64,000 bases of DNA from Flavobacterium bizetiae (GTDB taxonomy: Bacteria; Bacteroidota; Bacteroidia; Flavobacteriales; Flavobacteriaceae). The position numbers and the translations under genes were made by a program. The notes under the pieces were generated by a model that worked only from the letters and a program-made list of their open reading frames with translations, did no database searches and was not told the DNA's origin. This document shows, in pieces, positions 51,468 through 61,566 of this stretch (position 1 is the first letter of the stretch; the number at the start of each line of letters is the position of its first letter). The stretch covers positions 1-64,000 of the forward strand of contig NZ_CADCSU010000087.1 of the NCBI RefSeq assembly GCF_902804475.1, read 5' to 3'.

Positions 51468-53345
51468 TTATTCCAATTCTAAAACAATAGCGGATTTTGG
51501 CTCTAAAGTAATTTCAGAAGCTAAATCGAATGTTTTTCCAGTTATAACATCTTTTCCTGATTTAAAGTTTTTGATGTTTTCTTTGAAACGATTGGTTTTA
51601 ATAGTTTGCGCTGTAGCATTGTTATTGAAAACTACCATTACGGTTTTGGCATCTGTATATCTGAAATAAACATACGTGTTATTTTCCGGGATATAATGTG
51701 TCATTTTTCCGAAATGAACTGCTTCATTTGTTTTTCTCCAGTTGAATAATTTCGAAGTAAAATCAAAGTATTTTGCTTGTTCTGTTGTTCTTCCTGCTGC
51801 GGTAAAAGCATTGTTTTTATCACCAGCCCATCCTCCAGGAAAGTCCTGACGAATATCGGCATCGCCGCCTTTACCTTTATCACCGCCCATTCCAATTTCT
51901 GAACCGTAATACACTTGTGGAATTCCGCGAACGGTTGCCAATAAAGTCATGGTTAGTTTGTATTTTGCTAAATCATATTTGAAAGTATGATTGATACGAT
52001 CTGTATCATGATTCTCAGCAAATACCAAAATATTATTCGTGTTTGGATATAAAAAATCCATTGCAAAATTGTTGTAGAATTTAATCAATCCGTTGTCCCA
52101 GCTTGGTTCATTTTCGTTAAAAGCAGACCCAATCTGACTTTGAAGCGTAAAATCCATTACACTTGGAAGATTTGAATTGTAGTTTTCGATAGCTCCAATT
52201 TTACTGTCTTTTTGCCAATAAGCTAAATTGGCCTGATTGTGCATCCAGATTTCTCCAACGATATTAAAGTTAGGGTATTCATTTGTAATTGATTTTGCCC
52301 AATTTGCCATAGCCGTTTGATCAGAATAGTTATAAGTATCTACTCTAAATCCGTCAAGATCTGCGTATTCAATCCACCAAATAGCATTTTGAGTTAAGTA
52401 TTTTGCCACCAAAGGATTTCTAAGGTTTAAGTCTGGCATAGAAGGAACGAACCATCCATCGATACAAACTTCCTTATCTAATTTTGAAGCGTGAATATCT
52501 GTAATTACTTCACGACGGTGATGTGTTTGCGTGAAAGTATCAAATTGATTGAACCAGGTTTTAGTTGGCATGTCGTTAATCATCCAGTGTGTAATTCCCC
52601 AGTGATTGGTAACATAATCCATAACCAGTTTCATGTTCTTTTTGTGCATTTCTGCAGCCAAACGAACATAATCTTCATTGGTTCCGTAACGAGGATCTAT
52701 TTTGTAAACATCAGATTGTCCGTAAGTATGATACGAATGTTGTTTGTCGTTGTCTTCGCATAATGGCGTATTCCAGATTGTAGTTGCACCAAGAGAAGAA
52801 ATATAATCTAAGTTTTTAATGATTCCTTCAATGTCTCCACCATGACGACCGCTTGGATCTTGTCTGTTTCCTTTTTCTGTTAAAGCAGCATTGCTATCAT
52901 TTTTAGGATTTCCGTTAGCAAAACGATCCGGCATAATCAGGTACATCATATCTGATGCATCATAACTTTTTCTGTTAGCCGAATTTGCTCTTCTTTCTTT
53001 AAGAGAATATTTCTGCGTAAAGGCAACTTTGTTTTTGTTTTTAAAAGAGAAAACCAGTTCAGATGCTTTTAAGTTTTGTGTATCAATAGTAACAAAAAGA
53101 TAGTTTGGATTTTCTGTTTTTTCAATATTTTTAATTACCACATTATTCGAAACCGAAGCTTCGTATTGTGCAATGTTTTTTCCGTAGAACATAATTTGTA
53201 GTTCCGGATTTTTCATTCCTGCGTACCAAAATGGGGGCTCTACTTTCTGGATTTGCGCTTTCGCGGAAGCGGAAAATAACAGAACCAATAAAAGTAATGT
53301 ATAGAATGAATGGTTGAGGTTGAGTGTTCTTTTTTGGATATTCAT
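51468..53345 (-). CDS. GH13 neopullulanase/cyclomaltodextrinase (SusA-like)
   Basis: A 625-residue exported GH13 enzyme. Signal peptide ends ...FSASAKAQ. Residues ~33-125 form the N-terminal beta domain of cyclomaltodextrinases (FWYAGMKNPELQIMFYGKNI). Catalytic set: DGFRVDTYNYSD (nucleophile D336), NIVGEIWMHN (acid/base E365), VFAENHDTDRI (D447). MDYVTNHWGITHW is region I. This arrangement is that of the periplasmic SusA-type neopullulanases that cut imported maltooligosaccharides. It follows the GH97 gene in the maltose string after 105 bp. Confidence 0.93.
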   Translation of the reverse strand: MNIQKRTLNLNHSFYTLLLLVLLFSASAKAQIQKVEPPFWYAGMKNPELQIMFYGKNIAQYEASVSNNVVIKNIEKTENPNYLFVTIDTQNLKASELVFSFKNKNKVAFTQKYSLKERRANSANRKSYDASDMMYLIMPDRFANGNPKNDSNAALTEKGNRQDPSGRHGGDIEGIIKNLDYISSLGATTIWNTPLCEDNDKQHSYHTYGQSDVYKIDPRYGTNEDYVRLAAEMHKKNMKLVMDYVTNHWGITHWMINDMPTKTWFNQFDTFTQTHHRREVITDIHASKLDKEVCIDGWFVPSMPDLNLRNPLVAKYLTQNAIWWIEYADLDGFRVDTYNYSDQTAMANWAKSITNEYPNFNIVGEIWMHNQANLAYWQKDSKIGAIENYNSNLPSVMDFTLQSQIGSAFNENEPSWDNGLIKFYNNFAMDFLYPNTNNILVFAENHDTDRINHTFKYDLAKYKLTMTLLATVRGIPQVYYGSEIGMGGDKGKGGDADIRQDFPGGWAGDKNNAFTAAGRTTEQAKYFDFTSKLFNWRKTNEAVHFGKMTHYIPENNTYVYFRYTDAKTVMVVFNNNATAQTIKTNRFKENIKNFKSGKDVITGKTFDLASEITLEPKSAIVLELE

Positions 53346-53360
53346 AGTAAAGTAGCATTT

Positions 53361-53440
53361 AAACCATATAAGAAATGTAAGAACATTTAAGAAAAAACGA
53401 ATGATGCTTCAAATTAAATGGACTTACATTTCTTTATAAG
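53361..53440. repeat. Inverted repeat, family B (diverged pair)
   Basis: AAACCATATAAGAAATGTAAG and CTTACATTTCTTTATAAG pair imperfectly. It fills the gap between the GH13 and GH97 genes. Confidence 0.65.
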
Positions 53441-53450
53441 ATTAATTAAA

Positions 53451-55571
<2,121 letters not shown>

Positions 55572-55594
55572 TTAGTTTTTAAGGGTATTGTAAT

Positions 55595-57898
55595 TTAATT
55601 AATTTGTACAAATTTACTTGCAATTATAGGATTTCCGTTTACCACAATTGTTAAATTTTGGTCACCATCTACAGTAAATGTCGTTTCGTTGTGATTTACA
55701 GATACTTTCAGAATTTGATTTCTAAAATTTATTTTAAAAGAGTAACCTTTCCATTCTTTTGGAATTTTTGGAGCAAAATGCAATTGATCATTTTTTACTC
55801 TCATTCCGCCAAAACCTTCTACAATACTCATCCATGTTCCGGCCATTGAAGTAATGTGACAACCTTCTTCAACTTCTTTGTTATAATCATCAAGATCAAG
55901 ACGAGAAGTTCTTAAATAGAAAGTATATGCCATATCCATTTTGTCTAAATGAGCAGCCTGAATAGAGTGTACGCAAGGCGAAAGTGAACTTTCATGAACG
56001 GTAAATGATTCGTAAAATTCGAAGTTGCGTTTTAGTTCTTCTTTAGAAAAATGATCTTCAAAGAAATAGAAACATTGTAAAACGTCGGCTTGTTTGATAT
56101 AAGGCGAACGTAAAACACGATCCCAAGACCATTTTTGATTAATTGGACGTTGTGATTTGTCCAGATCTTTTACAGGAACTAAATCTTTGTCTAAAAATCC
56201 GTCTTGTTGTAAGTAAACACCCAATGCTTCAGAAGTTGGGAAATACATATTATCTGCCACTTTTTTCCATTCCTGAATTTCAGCAGCAGCAAGATTTACT
56301 TTTTCTAAAATACGTTTGTGATCTGCAGGATATTCTGCAGCAACTTTATTAATTTGTTCCTCAGTATAATCAATACACCATTTTGCAATATAATTGGTAT
56401 AGAAATTATTGTTGATGTTGTTTTCGTATTCGTTTGGACCTGTAACTCCAAGAATTACATATTGATTTTTATCTTTAGAGAAAGAAGCTCTTTGGTGCCA
56501 GAAACGTGCAATACCAATTAAAACTTCAAGACCTTTTTCAGGAATATAAGAGTAATCTCCGGTAAAACGGTTGTAGTTGAAAATGGCAAAAGCAATGGCA
56601 CCATTTCTATGAATTTCTTCGTGTGTGATTTCCCATTCGTTATGGCATTCTTCGCCATTCATGGTCACCATTGGGTATAATGCAGCGCCATTTTTGAAAC
56701 CTAAATTGTCTTTAGCATTTTCGATCGCTTTGTCTAATTGATTGAAACGATACGTTAATAAGTTTCTCGCAACTTGCTGATCTTTAGTTGCCATGTAAAA
56801 CGGAATACAATAAGCCTCAGTATCCCAATAAGTAGATCCTCCGTATTTTTCTCCTGTAAAACCTTTTGGTCCAATATTCAAACGAGAATCTTTTCCTAAA
56901 TAAGTTTGGTTCAATTGAAAGATATTGAAACGGATTCCCTGTTGTGCTTTTACATCGCCATCAATAGTAATATCTGACATTTCCCAGATTTTTGCCCAGG
57001 CATCAATTTGATTTTGAAGTAAAGCGTCGTATCCTAAATTAAGGGCAGATTTTATTACTTTTTCGGCTGCAGCCAAAGTATTATCGTGGTTTAAAGAAAC
57101 GGTATATCCTCCAATTTTCTGGATAGATGAGGTTTGTCCTTTAGCAATAATAGTTCCGTAAGTAAACTGCACTTTATCTGATGTTGAATCGATTGTAGAA
57201 GGCGAAACATGAATGTTTTCGTCATTTGCCAAAATCGTATTGTGCATGAAAGTCGTAACTTTAAAATGCGTTTTAAATGTTTGAGCCGTTACAAAAGCTT
57301 CATTTGTACCTTTTTTTACTTCAAGTGGTTCCCAGAATTTTTCTTCCCAGTTGGCATCTTCATTGGTTACACCAGCATCGATATAAGGCTTGTAAACAAT
57401 TTTTGCATCTTTGTTTAAAGGAGTAATATCGAATTTGATAACTCCAGCTTCATCCAAATCTAAAGAAAGAAAACGACGAATGTTTACGGCGATTTCGGTT
57501 CCGTTTTTTAAAATTGCTTCAAAAGAACGATTGTACCATCCTTCTTTCATATTCAATTCTCTACGGAAGTTTCTCACCTCAGTACAGCTATTCAAATCAA
57601 GATTTTCTTCGTTGATTTCAACGTCAATTCCAATCCAGTTTGGGGCATTTAATACTTTTGCAAAATATTTTGGGTACCCGTTTTTCCACCAGCCTACTTT
57701 GGTTTTATCAGGATAATAAATTCCGGCAATATAGCTTCCCTGAAAAGTTTCTCCAGAATAGGTTTCTTCAAAATTCGCACGTTGTCCCATAGCACCGTTC
57801 CCGATACTAAAAAGACTTTCAGACGATTTTACTCTTTCGGCATCAAATCCTTCTTCGATGATAGACCAGTTATCTGGTTTTATATAATCTTGATTCAT
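55595..57898 (-). CDS. GH65 maltose phosphorylase
   Basis: A 767-residue glycoside hydrolase family 65 enzyme. The three-part layout is an N-terminal beta-sandwich, a linker and an (alpha/alpha)6 barrel. The catalytic acid Glu lies in GVTGPNEYENNINNNFYTNY (about residue 488), and the phosphate-binding segment near WITHEEIHRNGAIAF-type and SSLSPCVHSIQAAHL. ECHNEWEITHEEIHRNG marks the maltose/trehalose phosphorylase group. The downstream context with beta-phosphoglucomutase supports maltose + Pi to glucose + beta-glucose 1-phosphate. Related kojibiose and trehalose phosphorylases cannot be excluded by motif. No signal peptide; cytoplasmic. Confidence 0.93.
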   Translation of the reverse strand: MNQDYIKPDNWSIIEEGFDAERVKSSESLFSIGNGAMGQRANFEETYSGETFQGSYIAGIYYPDKTKVGWWKNGYPKYFAKVLNAPNWIGIDVEINEENLDLNSCTEVRNFRRELNMKEGWYNRSFEAILKNGTEIAVNIRRFLSLDLDEAGVIKFDITPLNKDAKIVYKPYIDAGVTNEDANWEEKFWEPLEVKKGTNEAFVTAQTFKTHFKVTTFMHNTILANDENIHVSPSTIDSTSDKVQFTYGTIIAKGQTSSIQKIGGYTVSLNHDNTLAAAEKVIKSALNLGYDALLQNQIDAWAKIWEMSDITIDGDVKAQQGIRFNIFQLNQTYLGKDSRLNIGPKGFTGEKYGGSTYWDTEAYCIPFYMATKDQQVARNLLTYRFNQLDKAIENAKDNLGFKNGAALYPMVTMNGEECHNEWEITHEEIHRNGAIAFAIFNYNRFTGDYSYIPEKGLEVLIGIARFWHQRASFSKDKNQYVILGVTGPNEYENNINNNFYTNYIAKWCIDYTEEQINKVAAEYPADHKRILEKVNLAAAEIQEWKKVADNMYFPTSEALGVYLQQDGFLDKDLVPVKDLDKSQRPINQKWSWDRVLRSPYIKQADVLQCFYFFEDHFSKEELKRNFEFYESFTVHESSLSPCVHSIQAAHLDKMDMAYTFYLRTSRLDLDDYNKEVEEGCHITSMAGTWMSIVEGFGGMRVKNDQLHFAPKIPKEWKGYSFKINFRNQILKVSVNHNETTFTVDGDQNLTIVVNGNPIIASKFVQIN

Positions 57899-58090
57899 TT
57901 TTTCTTTAATTAGATAATTCTTTAATTAGAAAATGGGTCAGTTGGGTAGTTAAATAATTACTTTTTTGGTCGATTTCTAATTGTTGATTGTTTTACTTTT
58001 TTGATTGATGATTTGTAACGATTTACGAGTTTGTTTCAATTTGATAATTCAGTTTTAATAAATTATCTCATTTTCTAATTGACACATTCT

Positions 58091-58744
58091 CTAATTGATT
58101 AATTTCCCGATAAAGCTTTCGTCTATTTCGGTAAAATCTTTAAAGATGTATTGGGCTTCATGTAAAATTGTTTTCTCACCAATTCCTACACTTACCATTT
58201 CTGCAATGTTTGCTGCCTGAATTCCGGCAACAGAATCTTCGAATACAATTGAATCTTTTGGATCAATATGTAATAATTGAGCTGCTTTCAGGAAAACTTC
58301 CGGATCTGGTTTGGCATTGGTAACGTCGTTTCCGTCAACAATAACATCAAAATACGAGATGATTCCGGTTTTCTCCAGAATTGGTCTTGCATTTTTACTG
58401 GCAGAACCTAAAGCGATTCCTTGATTTTTTTCTTTTAATAGTTGCAGAATTTTAAAAACTCCCGGAAGAATCTCGCTTTCGTCCATGTCAACCAAATAAG
58501 ATAAATAATCTTCATTTTTTTGAATCAGCCATTTGTCTTTATCTTCCTGCGAAGCCTGAACATTTCCTAATCCAAGTATAATATCCAACGAACGAACTCT
58601 ACTTACACCTTTTAGAAGCTCGTTGTCTTCATGTGTAAAATTTATGTTTAATGATTGGGCTATTTTCTGCCATGCTAAAAAGTGATATTTAGCGGTATCG
58701 ACAATTACGCCGTCAAGGTCGAATATGAATGCTTTTTTGCTCAT
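58091..58744 (-). CDS. pgmB: Beta-phosphoglucomutase
   Basis: A 217-residue HAD-family phosphomutase. Motif I is AFIFDLDGVIVDTAKYHFLA (Asp-x-Asp), then the helical cap, GIALGSASKNARPILEKTGI (motif II Ser), NAKPDPEVFLKAA (Lys) and VFEDSVAGIQAAN (motif IV). The DTAKYHFLAWQKIA segment with the substrate His-Trp pair is typical of beta-phosphoglucomutases. It isomerises beta-glucose 1-phosphate from the GH65 enzyme to glucose 6-phosphate. It lies 21 bp after the MFS gene and 192 bp before the GH65 gene. Confidence 0.95.
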   Translation of the reverse strand: MSKKAFIFDLDGVIVDTAKYHFLAWQKIAQSLNINFTHEDNELLKGVSRVRSLDIILGLGNVQASQEDKDKWLIQKNEDYLSYLVDMDESEILPGVFKILQLLKEKNQGIALGSASKNARPILEKTGIISYFDVIVDGNDVTNAKPDPEVFLKAAQLLHIDPKDSIVFEDSVAGIQAANIAEMVSVGIGEKTILHEAQYIFKDFTEIDESFIGKLIN

Positions 58745-58765
58745 TATATTAGAAATTGTTCTTTA

Positions 58766-60118
58766 TTATTTTTGAATAGTGTCGTCTACATCTTTTACTT
58801 TGTAGACTAAAAGGGCAGCGATTAAAAAGCTTACTCCGCTTGTAATTAAGGCGTAAATAGCATCACCGTTGTAAAGGTATTTTACAATTGGACCTCCAAT
58901 AAGTGCATTTACAATTTGAGGGATAACAACGAAAAAATTGAAAATTCCCATGTAAACGCCCATTTTTTTAGGAGCAATAGATCCTGCAAGAATTGCATAT
59001 GGCATTGCCAGAATACTAGCCCAGGCAACTCCAATTAAAATCATTGGTAATATAACCCAGTTTTCATCGGGCATAAAATAAATAGAGATTAATCCAATTC
59101 CTCCAATGATTAATGAAAGTGCGTGAGTTGATTTTCTTCCGATTTTTTTAGCGATATACGGAAGGAAAAACAGTGCGATAATAGCAGAAACTAAATTGTA
59201 AACTCCAAACAGAATTCCAACCCAGTCTCCTGCATCCTGATATTGCTGGCTTGAAGCGTCACTTAATGGTAATCCGTAAATGTGATGTGCAATGGCTGGA
59301 GTTGTAAAAACCCACATACCAAATAATCCAAACCACGAGAAAAATTGTACCCAACTAAGCTGACGCATTGTTGTTGGCATTTTCGCAAAGTCTGTAAAAA
59401 TGTCTGTAAGTTTTGATTTTTCTTCAGTAGGAACATCTATTTCACTCTGAGGATCTTCAAACTTAGATAATTCTTCTGGTGAATATTCTTTAGTTGTAAA
59501 CATCGTTACCAGAATAGAAGCTATTAAAACGGCAGCTCCAATGATAAAGGAAAGGGTCAGGTTCAAAGGCACACTTCCTGGAACTGTACTGTTTGAAACA
59601 TGAAAATACTTTGTTAAAACATAGGGTAGTGCTGAACCAATTACGGCTCCAAAACCGATTAATGAAGTTTGAATACTAAAGCCTGCAGTACGCTGATCTG
59701 TTCTTAAATTATCACCAACTAAAGCGCGAAAAGGCTCCATGGCAATGTTGAAAGAAGCGTCCATGATCATTAACATTCCGGCTCCAACCCATAAGGCAGG
59801 TAATACTGAAATAAAAATATTAGCTTGGGGCATTAAAATTAAACCTACCGAAGCTAAAATAGCACCTACTAGAAAAAACGGCTTTCGTCTGCCAAATCGT
59901 CCCCAGGTTTTGTCGCTATAATGACCAATGATGGGCTGCACTATTAATCCCATAAGGGGAGCAATAATCCAGAACCATGATAATTCATGTACGTCGGCAC
60001 CAAAAATTTGAAGAATTCTGCTGGCATTTGCATTCTGAAGTGCAAACCCCATTTGTATTCCCAAGAAACCGAAACTCATGTTCCAAATTTCCCAGAAACT
60101 TAATTTACGCTTTTCCAT
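58766..60118 (-). CDS. MFS sugar importer (maltose/GPH-SLC45-like)
   Basis: A 450-residue transporter with 12 transmembrane helices. The N-terminus LSFWEIWNMSFGFLGIQMGF and the SDKTWGRFGRRKPFFLVGAI loop are those of the SLC45/GPH sugar transporters, which use a proton or cation. It is the first gene of the minus-strand string with a phosphorylase and mutase, which points to maltose or short maltodextrins. It has a charged central loop (STEEKSKLTDIF-like, residues ~205-240). The family call is firm; the substrate is inferred. Confidence 0.92.
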   Translation of the reverse strand: MEKRKLSFWEIWNMSFGFLGIQMGFALQNANASRILQIFGADVHELSWFWIIAPLMGLIVQPIIGHYSDKTWGRFGRRKPFFLVGAILASVGLILMPQANIFISVLPALWVGAGMLMIMDASFNIAMEPFRALVGDNLRTDQRTAGFSIQTSLIGFGAVIGSALPYVLTKYFHVSNSTVPGSVPLNLTLSFIIGAAVLIASILVTMFTTKEYSPEELSKFEDPQSEIDVPTEEKSKLTDIFTDFAKMPTTMRQLSWVQFFSWFGLFGMWVFTTPAIAHHIYGLPLSDASSQQYQDAGDWVGILFGVYNLVSAIIALFFLPYIAKKIGRKSTHALSLIIGGIGLISIYFMPDENWVILPMILIGVAWASILAMPYAILAGSIAPKKMGVYMGIFNFFVVIPQIVNALIGGPIVKYLYNGDAIYALITSGVSFLIAALLVYKVKDVDDTIQK

Positions 60119-60143
60119 TATCGTAATTAAAAAATTAATTAGA

Positions 60144-60162
60144 CGATAAGCGCTTTGCTTAT
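60144..60162. promoter_or_regulatory. Candidate LacI-family operator upstream of the maltose string
   Basis: GATAAGCGCTTTGCTTATC: 7-bp arms GATAAGC and GCTTATC around CGCTTT-type centre, 26 bp before the ATG of the MFS gene. LacI-type sites are such short inverted repeats, and the regulator is the next gene upstream. No consensus for this regulator was available to compare. Confidence 0.4.
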
Positions 60163-60242
60163 CAAAACTTACTTATGGTTTCGAAGTAAAAGTAAAAGCT
60201 TTGAGCAGCCGTAAAAGTATTAATTATTTTTTTAATTCAAAG

Positions 60243-60275
60243 CATAAAAAAACCATAAATAATATTTATGGCTTT
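60243..60275 (-). terminator. Terminator of the LacI regulator gene
   Basis: On the minus strand AAAGCCATAAAT and ATTTATGGTTTTTTT form a hairpin with a 3-nt loop followed by a T-run, 24 bp beyond the LacI stop. It separates the regulator from the transporter/enzyme transcript. Confidence 0.85.
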
Positions 60276-60298
60276 GGAATAGGTTGATTTTAAGAAAA

Positions 60299-61330
60299 TT
60301 AGTCAGTAGATTCTCTTTGTATTAGGTGTGTTTCGATAACTTCTGTCGTGTAATTTTCGTTTTCTTCATCGTCGTCATCATGTTCAGCTTCGAGTCTTTC
60401 GATCAGCATTTTAGCTGCTTTATTACCCATTTTTTCGCCACTTTGACTTACGGTTGTAATGCTTGGAGTGGAGTATTTAGAAATAATTCCGTCAGTAAAA
60501 GCAATTACCGCAAGATCTTCAGGAACTTTAAGTCCCATTTTGTTGGCTGTTTTAATAATTGTTACGGCAAAAAGTTCATTTACAGCAAAAACGGCATCAA
60601 AAGCCCTGTCGTGTAAAAGTTGACTGATTGTTATTTCGCAAGTATCTACATCTTCAATTTTGATAATCAAATCTTCATTAAACGGTAATCCGTTGTCTAG
60701 AAGTGCTTTTTCGTAACCATCAGTTCTTAGTTTTCCAACACTTACATAATCAACAGTGGTAACCAGAGCAATTTTTTTTCTTCCGTTATCAATCAAACTC
60801 TGAACGGCTTCGTAGGCCGCAGCTTTATCATCAATAATAACTTTGTCACATAAAATATCATTGGTAACACGATCGAACATTACTACCGGCATTCCCTGAT
60901 TGATGACTTCTGTAATGTGGTGAAAATCGCCTTTATATTGGGTTTCTTTAGAGAGAGACATGATAAAACCATCGATACTTCCGTTGGCTAACATTTCCAT
61001 ATTTAAGACTTCTTTATCGAAAGAATCATCAGATAAACATATGACAACACTATAGCCATTTTCGTTTGCGACCTGTTCGATTCCGTTGATTACCGTAGAG
61101 AAAAAATAATGTACAATTTCCGGAATGATAATACCAATACTTTTGGTTTTTCGGTTTTTTAGACTAAGGGCAATGTTGTTGGGTTTATAGTTGTAAAACT
61201 TCGCAAAAGCCTGAACTTTTAGACGTGTTTCTTCTCCTATTTCTAAGCTGTTTCTAAGTGATTTTGAAACAGTTGAAATAGAAACGTCGAGTTCCTTTGC
61301 AATCTGTTTTAGGGTTATTTTACGTTTCAT
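60299..61330 (-). CDS. LacI-family transcriptional regulator of the maltose locus
   Basis: A 343-residue regulator. The helix-turn-helix is ITLKQIAKELDVSISTVSKS followed by the hinge ETRLKVQAFAKFYNYKPNNI. The periplasmic-binding-protein-like effector domain runs from residue ~60 (SIGIIIPEIVHYFFSTVING... to ...SITTVSQSGEKMGNKAAKML). An acidic tail with Asp/Glu repeats (AEHDDDDEENENY) is unusual and specific. Its own terminator separates it from the MFS/enzyme string. It is divergent from the susC-type gene, which starts 236 bp away. Confidence 0.93.
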   Translation of the reverse strand: MKRKITLKQIAKELDVSISTVSKSLRNSLEIGEETRLKVQAFAKFYNYKPNNIALSLKNRKTKSIGIIIPEIVHYFFSTVINGIEQVANENGYSVVICLSDDSFDKEVLNMEMLANGSIDGFIMSLSKETQYKGDFHHITEVINQGMPVVMFDRVTNDILCDKVIIDDKAAAYEAVQSLIDNGRKKIALVTTVDYVSVGKLRTDGYEKALLDNGLPFNEDLIIKIEDVDTCEITISQLLHDRAFDAVFAVNELFAVTIIKTANKMGLKVPEDLAVIAFTDGIISKYSTPSITTVSQSGEKMGNKAAKMLIERLEAEHDDDDEENENYTTEVIETHLIQRESTD

Positions 61331-61566
61331 AGGATTAGTTGAAAAAAATCTAATTATTAATAAAGGTATCTTTTATTTTTTGATTTGACATTTTTTGACT
61401 GAAAAGATTACAAAAAACAGAAAGTTTTCAACACTACCACGTTTTCGTAACTCAATAAAAAAGGTCTCTGGTCGAGCACGTTAATAAATTCATAATTTTG
61501 AGATTCGAAGTAAAATTAAAAACTTAACTAACAATCAAAAACTCAAACTAATTTAAACAAAAAGTA
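61331..61566 (+). promoter_or_regulatory. Regulatory region between the LacI and susC-type genes
   Basis: TAATTTTG (61493-61500) fits the -7 consensus for the susC gene (ATG at 61567), with CTG at 61468-61470 in place of TTG at -33 (22 bp). Two CACGTT sequences (61438 and 61476 onward; the first within ACGTTTTCGT, 61439-61448) are candidate regulator sites. The rest is AT-rich. Confidence 0.45.

Noticed and set aside
51433..51669. Plus-strand frame overlapping the end of the SusA-like gene
   Set aside because: It is antisense to well-conserved GH13 coding sequence and has no motif of its own.
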